Notes under the pieces: model-generated | What the model was told of the DNA's origin: nothing | The model's database searches: none | The model's input: only the letters and a program-made list of their open reading frames with translations | In this document: piece after piece, positions 23,127-32,981 of the stretch | Layout of the letters: every line of letters begins with the position of its first letter | How positions within the stretch are numbered: position 1 is the first letter of the stretch | Origin: Kwoniella dejecticola CBS 10117 | Taxonomy: Eukaryota > Basidiomycota > Tremellomycetes > Tremellales > Cryptococcaceae | DNA length: 64,000 bases | Direction of reading: 5' to 3' | Assembly: GCF_000512565.2 (NCBI RefSeq) | Contig: NC_089309.1 | Location: 558,001-622,000 of the forward strand | Program-made: the position numbers and the translations under genes

Positions 23127-26100
23127 ATGAGCGGTGAGCAGACCCCGCATAGCTTTGCACAGGAGAGAAAAGCTCATAGTTGACATCGTAGGTCAGGAGA
23201 CAAAACCTAACATCGTCAAGAAGAAGAAGCGCGTCGTCCAGTCTGACGATGAGGAAGATGACGTACCAATGAACAAGTCTTCTTTAACCAAGATAGCGGA
23301 GACCTCTTCACCTCAGAAATCACCTAAGAAGGGTCAGCCATGTCGTACCCTCATCCCGTGCTGGAAGCTGATCATATTGCGATCGCATAGAGTCATCACC
23401 GCCTCACAAGAAGCCTAAGGTTTCACTTACTCCCGAAAAGATAGCTTCGATATTCGCAGCGCCACCAAAGAAAGTAGAGGACCCCAAAGCATCGGTCGAA
23501 CCTTCTAAGACCCCAACAAAGAACGTCAAAGAGGAGAAGCCTAAAATAAATGGTAAAAGCAATGGAAAAGACAATAAACCGGTTGCGTCCATTTTCGCTA
23601 AACCGGCTAAAGCATCTTCTTCAAAGGTCAAAGTGGAAGAGGGCGTGAAGGCTGAAGTTGAGGAAGACGGCGGACGAGGTAGTCCCACGAACGATGATGA
23701 GGGTGAGGAGGAATTAGAAGATGAAGAGGAGGAGGATGAACAGGAAGAGAAGGCCGCTGTAAGACTGTATGTCAGCTGGAGGAGCGCCTGCCTTTCATGC
23801 GTGAAGCTGACAGGCAGAAATTATAGAGCTTCGATCTTCACGAAAAACCATAAAGCTGTACCTGTTGCTGATAAGGGATGGAAAGATGGGGAAGCGTGAG
23901 CAGCTTTCTCAAAGCGGAGTAATCCATCACGCTCGATTAATCGATAAGCTGACAGTATTTTGCAGTGTGCCGTACGCAGCATTGGTATCGACTTTCGAGA
24001 AGATCGAAGCCACCACCAAAAGGCTGGAGATACTGGAACTTCTCACGCAGTTTTTTCTTGTGGTCGCCAAACGAGACACGGCGAAACAAGCCAAAGATTC
24101 GAATTTGCTCAAAGTGGTGTATCTATGTATAAATAGGGTAAGCTTTCCCAAACTGACTGCCACAGGTCTACGATAGCTTATAAGATTGCGTCTTCTAGCT
24201 ATGTCCGGATTACATGGGTATAGAGCTCGGTATAGGAGAAACTTTGTTGATCAAAGCCATAGCGGAGAGTACGGGTCGAGCCACAACGAAAATCAAGGAG
24301 GATTTGCGAAAAGAAGGTGACTTGGGGAAAGTAGCGATGGTATGTCTTTCAGGCCTATTCAATGTGTCATAAAGAGTGATCATCACGGCTGATCGCAGTG
24401 ATGGGGCGCAGAACTCCCGAAACACGCAGCCGACGATGTTCAAGCCAAAAGCCCTCACAGTACCATACGTATTTCAGAATCTGACGGAAATAGCAAAAGC
24501 GACCGGTAATGCTGTAAGCTATTTACGTGTGACACTGCTTTCCGTCCCCAGCATATTTGGCTGACTGAGCTTGCTGCCTTGTACTACCTAGTCACAAGCG
24601 AAGAAAGTGGGAATCATCAAGAAGTTACTGGCTGCTTGTCAAGGGAACGAAGCGAAATTCATCGTCCGATCACTAGAAGGTAAATTACGAATAGGTTTAG
24701 CAGATAAGACTTTAGTGGTTGCTTTGGCTCATGCCATAGTATTGAAGGGAATGAGTGAGTCATATTCTCAAGATGTCCTGAAAGTACGCCTCTGATGCGA
24801 AGTGCAGGTGAGAAGAAAATACCCCATGATCAACTGGCTGCGAAATTGGAGGAAGGCGCGGAGATCGTCAAGTCCGTCTACAGGTATGTCAGCAGGGACT
24901 TGCACTAGCGGAGGCAACAGCTGACTGAGTCAAATTAGTGAATTGCCAAATTACGATCTGGTGATTCCTGCGTTACTTGATACCGGTGTAGAGGGCTTGA
25001 AGGAGCGATGCAAACTTACACCAGGTCAGTCGGAATGTCACTTTTTGCTTGTTACGTTGGTCGATCCGCTGAAACTCTTGACCCATAGGTGTTCCCCTGA
25101 AACCTATGTTGGCGAAACCGACGAAGGCTATTGGTGAAGTGCTTGATCGATTTGAAGGCAAGGAATTCACATGCGAATACAAATACGATGGAGAGAGGGC
25201 TCAAGTGCATCTGCTGGAGGATGGATCGATAGCTGTGTTTAGCAGAAACTCAGAGAATATGAGTGCCAAATACCCTGATCTGGTGGAACAAGTGCCAAGG
25301 GTGAGCTATTCGTCTACGCTGCTCGTCTTGCACCCGACAGCTGAATCTGACATGCGTGACAGGCCATCAAACCAACAGTCAAGTCATTCGTGATTGATGC
25401 GGAAGCAGTAGCATTCGACCTGGAAACCAAGAAGATCTTGCCATTCCAAGATTTAAGTAGGAGGAAGAGGAAGGACGTCAAGACTGAAGATATCACTGTT
25501 CGAGTGCATCTCTTTGCTTTTGACCTGCTATATCTGAATGGCGAGGTGAGTGTCAGCTGCTGACATCGTGAACGAGGCGCAGCTGACCATGCCTCGATAG
25601 TCTTTACTCACGAAGGAGCTCAAAGAACGCCGAGCGTTACTGCAAGAGCATTTCCAGCCCGTCGAGTCAGAGTTCGCCTTTGCCAAATCATCCGATAGTC
25701 AATCTACCGAAGAAATCGGTGCCTTCCTGGAAGAAAGTGTCAAGGACGGATGCGAGGGTTTGATGGTTAAGATGTTGGCTAGTTCCAATTCGACGTACGA
25801 ACCAAGCAGGCGAAGTATGAATTGGCTCAAGGTAAGTGCATCAATCAGCCGTTTCGGGGTGCAGGACCGCCCAGACTCAGCTGATATCTGGTGGTGTGTT
25901 CAGTTGAAAAAAGATTATTTATCGGGAGTAGGAGATTCCCTAGACTTAGTGGTAATTGGAGCCTATTATGGGAAAGGTAAACGAACAAACGTGTACGGAG
26001 CCTTCCTACTGGCGTGTTACGATCAAGATTCGGAGAATTACCAGACGATATGTAAGATCGGTACTGGGTTCAGCGAGGAATTCTTATTGGAATCGTACAA

Positions 26101-26546
26101 CCTTTTGAAACCCCTAGAAATCGAGGTGCCGAGAGGTGATATGGAGATAGGAAGTGCTAAACCGGATGTATGGTTTGAGCCGAAGATAGTTTGGGAAGTC
26201 CTGACTGCGGATCTGAGTTTATCGCCTGTCTACGCGGCTGCGCATGGTCTTGTGAGTCAACGTCTTTCTTCTACTTCTTTCGATAGCAGGCTCCACTGCC
26301 GGCATTGGGGAAGGTGTGCACTCTTCGATTTTCATATTGCGCAATGGCTGATGCTTAAACTGCACTATTCGCTAGATCGATTCGAGAGGTATCTCATTAC
26401 GATTTCCCCGATTCATCAAGATCCGTGATGACAAGTCAGCGGACGAGGCGACATCTGCAGAGCAGGTATCTGAGTTCTACCAGAGACAGGTCACTGCGGG
26501 AGGAGGCAAGAAAGGAGGTGGAGGTGGGGAAGATGATTTCTGGTGA
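23127..26546 (+). CDS. CDC9: DNA ligase I (ATP-dependent, Cdc9/LIG1)
   Basis: Seals nicks in Okazaki fragments and repair. The first exon is 7 nt (ATGAGCG) and splices to QETKPNIVKKKKRVV. A disordered, Lys/Glu-rich N-terminus carries two short repeats (PEKIASIFA and NKPVASIFAKP) that look like weak PCNA-binding (PIP-like) motifs. The adenylation core is intact: the lysine motif TCEYKYDGERAQVHL, then FSRNSENMSAKYPDL, AFDLLYLNGE, and EGLMVKML before SRRSMNWLKLKKDYL, with GAYYGKGKRTNVYGAFLLAC and GSAKPDVWFEPKIVWEV in the OB part. It ends with a Gly-rich tail and DDFW before the TGA at 26544-26546. The coding region is broken by about a dozen short introns. It is divergent from the nucleoporin gene. 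Confidence 0.94.
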
Positions 26547-26947
26547 TGTGTATTTCACGATCCGACGGTCTCAATGATTGAATCGATGGAGTATATCAAC
26601 ATTGCTCTTGGCGCTCTCACATTCACATCATGCCCTTCTATGTGCTTGTATGCATCATCCTGTGCTCTGTATATGCTATACTAGCCCGACTCGATACAAT
26701 GTAGATGTTTGCGATCAAGTTCTTGTGACACAACGGAGTCTCACGCGTGTCGGTTGAATTTCTTTTTCTTTCCTTTTTCTCAATTTATCCGACAATGTCA
26801 GAGCGTCTTCCGCTTCACTTCAGCTCGTCTTGGATTTCTGTTCACCACGAAATATCGATACCATCTGTAAGCGATCGCCAACCCAATATACTGACTCTGA
26901 CCGTATAACCACCACGAATCAACTCCAGAGCCATCGCTGCGCGCATC
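26547..26947. other. intergenic region, ligase 3' UTR and uL29m promoter
   Basis: About 400 bp between tandem plus-strand genes, T/C-rich near 26760-26790. An ACGCGT also occurs at about 26742, but no cell-cycle role is expected for the next gene. Nothing else seen. Confidence 0.4.
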
Positions 26948-28323
26948 ATGTCAATCAGTAATAGTATCTCCCGCTTGCCCCGCTCTTTTCTCCCTCCTCG
27001 ATTCGCCCAACCTCAACTCCGATATCTACACACTGAGGGCCGTCAAGTAGACCATCAAGGACCCACTACTATCCCTCTTCAACAACTGTCTCATCCAGGT
27101 ACAAACAACATCGAAGCTCCTACTCCCCACCTGGAGGAGTTGGAAGTAGGCACTCCACCCTTACCAGTACAAAGTACCCGACCAACAAAAACAGCGAAAG
27201 GCCAACCTATAGTTCGTCGACCTGCACGAACGATTCCCGTAGCTTTACCGAATGGTGATCCCGAACCGACGACATATCCACCCTCAAAAGAGTATTACGA
27301 TTCGGTAGATGCTCAGAAACAAGCGAAACACCCTCTATGGCAGTTTTTCCACTTACCGACGCATGCGAGAGCGAGGATCAGTCAGTCGCAGAATAAACCC
27401 CCTGCAGAAATGGGGAGTTTGGAGCCGCTAACGAGGGACGATGCGAATTTGCATAGTGGTGAGTCTGCTCATCTGTTTTTCTCTGTCTTGGACTCTGCGA
27501 TGTGGCCCTTTAGAATGCATTCAAGACACCTATTTCGAATTGCACACATGTGACGCAACTCCTTTTCTTACTTCCTACGATGTATTCCAACCATGGCTTG
27601 TCGACTTGCACTTGCCATAACCTGGATGATATGCCCAACTGGAAGTGCTGACCTAGATCTATCGGACATCACAGGCCGATCGTGGACAGCAGCGGAACTA
27701 CGACAGAAATCATTCCAAGACTTACATACCCTCTGGTATGTCTTATTGAAAGAACGAAACGTCTTAGCCACTCAGAAAGAAGAGAGAAGGAGATTGAATA
27801 TTGGTCAAAGAGTTGATGGAGAATTATTGACTAGAAGAGCATTCCGAGTGAGTCCAGCGTCAAATCTATGCACCAGTCATTTCGACGAGTGGTCTAAAAT
27901 TGATAACATCTTGATCACTGGTAGTGTCGGAAAACAATGGCTCGAATCAAGTACGTCCTCAACGAAAGACGACTAGGTTTAATAGCAGCTGCCGGACCCA
28001 AATTCAACGTCGATCCAATCCACGTACCCTGGAGCGCATCAGGATCGACCGATCCAGCGGGTGCAACAACAGCTATAAGGGGAGAATCACCCGTCCCCTT
28101 GCATATCTTGCAAAGCAAATCACATACGAGGAAAGCCGCGGGATCGGACTCGCCAGGAGCAGAATCAGGCTCGTTCACTGAGGAACCGATTGTAGAGTCC
28201 GAAGAGGTGGCTAAGGAGGAAGTGGAAAGTAGAGATGAGGGTTTCGGAGGTGGGAAGGAGGCGGAAACTTTCGATGAGCAGGTGAAAGTCACGGAGAGTG
28301 GGAAAGTGGAGAAGAAGGATTAG
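26948..28323 (+). CDS. MRPL4: mitochondrial ribosomal protein uL29m (MRPL4/L47)
   Basis: Large-subunit mitoribosomal protein near the exit tunnel. The N-terminus (MSISNSISRLPRSFLPPRFA) is basic, lacks acidic residues and suits a mitochondrial presequence. The conserved L47/MRPL4 part spans the exon junction: HPLWQFFHLP before it, then after the phase-1 splice GRSWTAAELRQKSFQDLHTL, WYVLLKERNVLATQ and, in the last exon, RIKYVLNERRLGLI. Three exons: start 26948, a second beginning near 27676 after a CACAG acceptor, and a third after TGGTAG near 27924. The C-terminal ~100 residues are Ser/Glu-rich and not conserved in the family. The plus-strand frame starting inside intron 1 at 27593 is an artefact of reading through that intron. 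Confidence 0.87.
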
Positions 28324-28546
28324 TCATGTCTAAGACAGAATGCAGACTATCTGTTTTCCCATTGTCCCGATCTTCACTGACCATGACTGACATAAGATCC
28401 TTGTCGTATATACAGCTAGAGACAGATACTGATCGAAAAAGGTCGAAATACTGTATCGCCGTCCTCCCTCCTCAACTTCGCCTCTCATAATTGTCCGGAA
28501 GCCCATAGTGTCCAATTTCTTCAAAGCTGAATCGACGGGAAGACGC

Positions 28547-29511
28547 TCAACCTACAGAAGCCCTGTTGTTTATGTACAAAGCTAATCCCGCGTTCATTAC
28601 CACGCTCGGATGAAGATAAGCTGTATAGTTGGGATTGTATGGGTCGTCGATCGACTCAGCGTGCCCTTCGATCCAGCGCATGAGCCGGCCAGCACCCGTA
28701 GTGTCAAGATCATGCGGGTCTTGGATCGGTTGAGTCCAAAGTCGGTCGAGCTTGTCCGATGTCATCTCACAATGTCTGTGGACTGGACTGCCAGGAAAGA
28801 ACTGATCCTGGGTCCCTCTGAAGGTCCGGCTCAAACGGCCCAATAAGTTCCACCTGCTATCAGTCATGTCTTGCAATTGGATTTGCCCTGTGTTATCGTA
28901 ACCGGGCATCTTGATTCCCGTCAGTGCCAACGAGTGATCTCGAAGACGCGAGGTTTCACCAGAAGCCCCAGGATAGTCTGCCATAGCGGAACACTCGTTA
29001 TTCAGCACGCACGAACGACTTCCCGAATTGGTGGTGTAGACTTCGGATCAAGGAAAAACGGATATATAACTTAAAGGGCATGACAGAACAATCTCGTCTG
29101 ATCGACTCACAGATACCAGTAGGTCTCCCATTGTGACGTTTGATGATCATTTGCTGGGACTCAAAGTCGATGGTCTGCTGATTGGTGGACAAAGAGCGCA
29201 CGACCGCAGCGATTGTAGCCGGCTCAAACATTTGACCGAGTTGATACAGTGTTTCGACTGACCCCGTGAAGACGTGAGAGCCTGCTCCAGTGCCAGGTGT
29301 CATCGTATCCTGCGACAATTTATCGCCAACACTGCCAAAACCGAAAGGATTGTCTCCGAAACCCATATCATATCCGTCATCATCAGAGCTGTTGCAATAT
29401 CAATCGTCAGCTAAAACCAGGAATCCAACGGTGATTCTGCCGTATAGGTATCATAACGATGTATGCGACTGACTCGACTTCTGACTGCGCAGGGGCTGAA
29501 GGGTCGGTCAT
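28547..29511 (-). CDS. accessory-family protein A, no known domain
   Basis: Not recognised. Three exons (29474-29511, 29111-29388, 28547-29040) total 810 nt, 269 residues, in frame. Start MTDPSAPAQSEV, then an acidic Asp run and a Phe/Gly-rich stretch (FGDNPFGFGSVGD), a beta-rich segment ending NGRPTGI at the exon 2/3 border, and a long exon-3 part with several Trp and Cys residues. The tail VVMNAGLALYINNR is a short hydrophobic Ala/Leu segment near the C-terminus. Intron 2 lies after the Gly-Ile codons in phase 1, exactly as in the joined gene at 32982-33831, where the preceding residues are RRGQPLGI. That shared position is the main evidence that the two are homologous. A GTATATATAC element lies about 130 bp upstream of the ATG. 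Function unknown; no signal peptide. Confidence 0.62.
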
Positions 29512-30200
29512 GCTGCTTCGAAGTGGACTGGTGGTGATGCGCGTGAAGACAAGTAGGGGGTGTATAGTACGAGAGGGATTATTGGATATCGCAGGAGGAC
29601 GAAGGCAAGTCTTGAAAGGTACAGATGCTGGACGTGCGTATATATACCATATTTTGCGAATGGCCATGAATGACCCGAGCCTGTCTCCTCAGCGAAGACT
29701 CCGTTTCTGTCAAAGGATATCACTGGCGATGACGCGCATTCTGTCTGATTCATCGACAAAGGGTCACGAATTAGCCTTTCACAGAAGACTGACCCAGCTG
29801 TCGTCGAGTTCAGGATGACCCGGTATGACTCGATCTCGCTATGTGCCAATTCACAATGATTTTATGCTGCATCTGGACCATCAGAAGCATCTCACTTCGA
29901 TTTTCTCCACGGATGGAACTTGGCATACAATAGCATAATGGAGATATTTGACTGACGCGCCTTCGCTCAATGACGCTCCTCATCCCACTGAAACGAGGCC
30001 CAGTCGGAAGACATTGTGCGGCGTTGCAGAGTCGCTGTTCTCCCAGCGAGTATCACTGATCACGAATAACCTCATTCGATGCGACTATTGCCACCGATGG
30101 ACGACTACCGCTACTTTCAGAAGACTTGAGATGCATGTTCTTGAGGATAATATTATGTGATCCTTTCATAGGTCGCACTGGGACTTGAAATCCAAAGCAA
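29512..30200. other. intergenic region inside the accessory island
   Basis: About 690 bp upstream of protein A's start. It holds a TATA-like element. The open frames here on both strands either start at TTG/GTG only or overlap the promoter, and none shows a family feature. No gene supported. Confidence 0.45.
29638..29647 (-). promoter_or_regulatory. TATA-like element of gene A
   Basis: The palindrome GTATATATAC lies about 130 bp upstream of the ATG at 29511. The joined accessory gene has a TATA element at a similar distance. Functional role is inferred. Confidence 0.35.
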
Positions 30201-30940
30201 TTACGCGCTGCCTGCGCTTGAGGCCATCGCAGAAGCGATAAGTGCCGCCCCTACCGTGCCTAGGGTAACAACACCGCAAGCAGTAGTGGCAAGAGCATAC
30301 GAGTTGCAGTTGGTCTCTGCTGCCTCACCCAAAGCTTGAAGGCACAGACAGAAGGGGTCGCAGGGGTCGCAGGGGTCGCAAGTAGGAGCATTAATGCCTC
30401 TCTTGTTTCCGACTCTGACCACCTCGACGTCCTGCTGATCTGCTGCAGTTGCAGAAGTCGACTGACCAGCTACGTCAGAGCCTCTTTCGTCTGCGATTTT
30501 TTGATGTAGTAGGTCCCTTACTCTAGCGGACGATTCTTCGTTCTTGGAGACCGTAATTTGCTCGCTTTTCTCCAGCTGCTCGATTTTCGATCGGAGCGAG
30601 CTAACGTGATCTCGAATGTCATTGTAGACCGATTCGATTGGTCGCTCTTGGGAGTAAGTGATGCCGAGATCCCGGGAGATTCGCTCTAGCGCTGCTTGAT
30701 CGAGTCTGTTTTTATTGAAGACGCTGGAAACATTACAACTTCGACATGTGGCGACCAGAAAGTCGGCTCGAGAATCATCGAAAGTCATTGATCCTTGATG
30801 ATTAGTGTCAAGATCCGCGCAGAGCAGATCTCTCGCATCTCGCGCTGACCAGCCTGATGGGTCGAGAGACGGGACGGGACAAGATGGACATGGGGCTTCC
30901 CACCATCCGATGATGGAGCTGTGGCACTCGAGTGGCTCAT
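30201..30940 (-). CDS. accessory-family protein B, coiled coil, Cys repeat and hydrophobic tail
   Basis: Not recognised. The safe open frame is 30201-30788 (ATG, MTFDDSRADFLVATCRSC, 195 residues). The same frame stays open about 50 codons further upstream without an ATG. An ATG at 30940 (exon 30904-30940) joined by a 50-nt GTGGGA...ATCAG intron to 30853 gives a 229-residue model that remains in frame; I adopt it tentatively. The N-terminal half has Cys pairs (CRSC) and a predicted coiled coil (SSLRSKIEQLEKSEQ). A Cys-Asp-Pro triplet repeat with a following FCLC follows, then NCNSY, then a hydrophobic Ala/Val/Gly tail (GVVTLGTVGAALIASA) ending in AGSA. The tail matches that of protein C (GVTATVVGAAL). 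It could be tail-anchored. Function unknown. Confidence 0.5.
30354..30380. repeat. three tandem 9-bp units coding Cys-Asp-Pro
   Basis: Three exact copies of GGGGTCGCA on the plus strand, which on the minus strand encode CDP triplets in protein B. A coding mini-satellite that can expand or contract by whole codons. Confidence 0.9.
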
Positions 30941-31852
30941 ACTGGAGTCACTGTGTTCAACGAATGCAATGTACGAAAGCGACGGACAGAACGAACAGAC
31001 GCGGTGTAATGGGTCGAACGAAGTGCCTCTGAATAAGACTTGTTAAGTATGTACGAATGTGCGATGCGATAGAACGAAGTTGCAAAGTTATACGATATAC
31101 ATTTCTTGAGAGGAGAGTTCTATGATTCGGACAAGTAGAGCGACCTATTTATACCTTTGAAACTCGAATCTTCGGAGCTGGGTTTCCGAATGTTCGAGTC
31201 TACAAGTCCGTGTATCCCCACGGACTCAGCTTCGTCTAATCGGAACAGCCGCTTGACCCTTGTTTTACTTCAGCCCTGTGCTCCGTGTGGCTGGTCCCGA
31301 GACATGTTCTACCTGGATCCCTATTCTTTCTCCTGATAACTCGGAGTATCACACGCGGAGTGTGGGAAAATCAAGATTTTGGATCAGCACGGCTAATGCT
31401 CTATACATGCATATATACCAAAGAAGCAGGAGTGGGGTTGTAATCTGATCCAGGACGTGCAGCATTTGACTCCTGAAGAATGAAATTCTGTGCTTCCCAC
31501 AAGGGACGTTCAGATGGCAGTAGTGGTCGTGACGTATACCACTGATCAAGCCGATTACTGTCCCTCACGTACATCCCTTCAGCCGGCGAAACGTCGGGTT
31601 CAGGGCCCTCTGAACGCTGGAAGGCGCACTAAGAACTAGTCACATCAGAAAAGGAGGCAGATCGCTTCTAGTCTAGGGACAGAAGTCTTCCCTCGTTTGG
31701 AAAAGTATGATCAGTGGCGCCTTCGCTTGAAGAACGCGGTGAGGTCTAGGCCCAACATTTACTGGGATGCATATGACTGCATATCAAGCGAGGCTTTAGT
31801 ATAGCCTTCTGAGCAGCACAGACATGCGGTCTAGACCTGGCGAACACTGAGG
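30941..31852. other. intergenic region between accessory genes B and C
   Basis: About 910 bp. The only motif is a TATAAATA element on the minus strand at 31146-31153, suited to drive gene B. Several short frames exist on both strands without start codons or family features. Nothing else supported. Confidence 0.45.
31146..31153 (-). promoter_or_regulatory. TATA box (TATAAATA) of gene B
   Basis: Minus-strand TATAAATA about 205 bp upstream of the ATG at 30940. A short four-codon upstream ORF (ATG at about 31101) follows it. Role inferred. Confidence 0.45.
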
Positions 31853-32521
31853 TTACGCGCTCGAAACGGACAAAGCAGCTCCAACGACCGTAGCAGTGAC
31901 CCCCACAGCTAAAGTACAGTAAACGCATGCGCCACATTCTAACGCACTTGACGTTTCACTTTGGGCGTTATCGTCCCATAAGTCCGATATAGTCTGGATA
32001 CATCCATCGTTCGGGTCCTTGAGGCTGACTTCTTTCACATGCTGATCGGATTTGCAGCTTGCGCACAATCTATCATTACATGACTGTGCGAATTCCGCGA
32101 GTGAGGTCTTGATTGTCTCGTCATCAAATTCGCTGCTGGAGATATCGCTCATAAGTCGGTCGAAGGACTGGCGGAGAATGTTCAAACTGTCTTTGAAACT
32201 ATCACGATTGCCATCATAGGCACGGTCATCGTTGTAGTGATCTATATGTGAGTTGCTGATGATATCGCAATGCCTTATGAGATCGCACTTTGTGGGCTCA
32301 TCGAGCTCGATACTATTCAAGTGTCGTCGAAAAGAGGAGAGCGTCCTCCTGAGTCGATCTTGATCGTCGGCCTCGCTCATCCTACTCGCCGTGGCAGGAC
32401 AGCTTAAGCCTTTGATTTTAGTAGTAGACGACTGACACTGGGTCATCATTCTTGACGTGCTGGGTGCAGCACCCCTCGCCAAGCAGTCATAACCGCGAGA
32501 CGTTGCCGGTGTTTGGTTCAT
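31853..32521 (-). CDS. accessory-family protein C, helical domain and hydrophobic Cys-flanked tail
   Basis: Not recognised. Single open frame of 222 residues from ATG 32521 with an in-frame stop just upstream. After a Ser/Thr-rich N-terminus, a helical region begins DRLRRTLSSFRRHLNSIE and continues HCDIISNSHIDHY and DSLNILRQSFDRLMSDI. This aligns by eye with the joined gene to the right (LKATLDDFSHARSQIE, YVDIISQTHSRNA and HLDDLRGTLALYQRDI). A cluster of cysteines (LCASCKSD, CGACVYC) precedes a final hydrophobic tail (TLAVGVTATVVGAALSVSSA), which resembles the tail of protein B. Unlike A and the joined gene it lacks the N-terminal domain ending in Gly-Ile, so it may be a shortened copy. No intron was needed. 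Function unknown. Confidence 0.62.
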   Translation of the reverse strand: MNQTPATSRGYDCLARGAAPSTSRMMTQCQSSTTKIKGLSCPATASRMSEADDQDRLRRTLSSFRRHLNSIELDEPTKCDLIRHCDIISNSHIDHYNDDRAYDGNRDSFKDSLNILRQSFDRLMSDISSSEFDDETIKTSLAEFAQSCNDRLCASCKSDQHVKEVSLKDPNDGCIQTISDLWDDNAQSETSSALECGACVYCTLAVGVTATVVGAALSVSSA

Positions 32522-32981
32522 GCTGTGCCGATCACAGAATCACTTCAAGCCAAGTCGAGATACAGGAGTTTTACTTCGCCGCGAATGTCACTATCCAATT
32601 TGTACCTCACTGCAACGCGTGACACGAGCCTCCGAAGTCATCGGATTTTCCACAAACAATGTGTGCCAGAGGGTCGTGTGTTCCGTTAGTGTCGGAATGC
32701 TTTCTGTCCGGGGAAGGCTATCATGGAAGGGCTCCCTCTGTTCGACAGCAGTCCATGAGCTAGACATATGAGCTATATCTCCTATACAATGCATTCGCGC
32801 ACTATTCGTAGGTGCAAACGAACCTTCCCTTGCCATCCTACATCCCATTTGCTTTCGCCTAAACCCCATGAATACTGGCACTTCCAAGATTTGATCCTGT
32901 CTGCTGATGAATCCCGCGAAACGACTGACAGACCATGCGTAGTCTCAGAGACGTAGCTCCCCTGAATAGGGCAGTCGTCGC
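32522..32981. other. intergenic region between accessory genes C and ED
   Basis: About 460 bp, the likely promoter of gene C. A minus-strand frame at 32591-32887 has no ATG that makes sense and no similarity to the N-terminal domain of the neighbours. I looked for a missing Gly-Ile domain for gene C here and found none. Confidence 0.45.

Noticed and set aside
27593..27675. Alternative start inside uL29m intron 1.
   Set aside because: The frame begins in the intron and joins the real exon only by reading through the CACAG acceptor.
29948..30160. Plus-strand ORF with CDYC-like residues in the accessory island.
   Set aside because: It begins at TTG with no in-frame ATG near its start and has no splice-supported extension.
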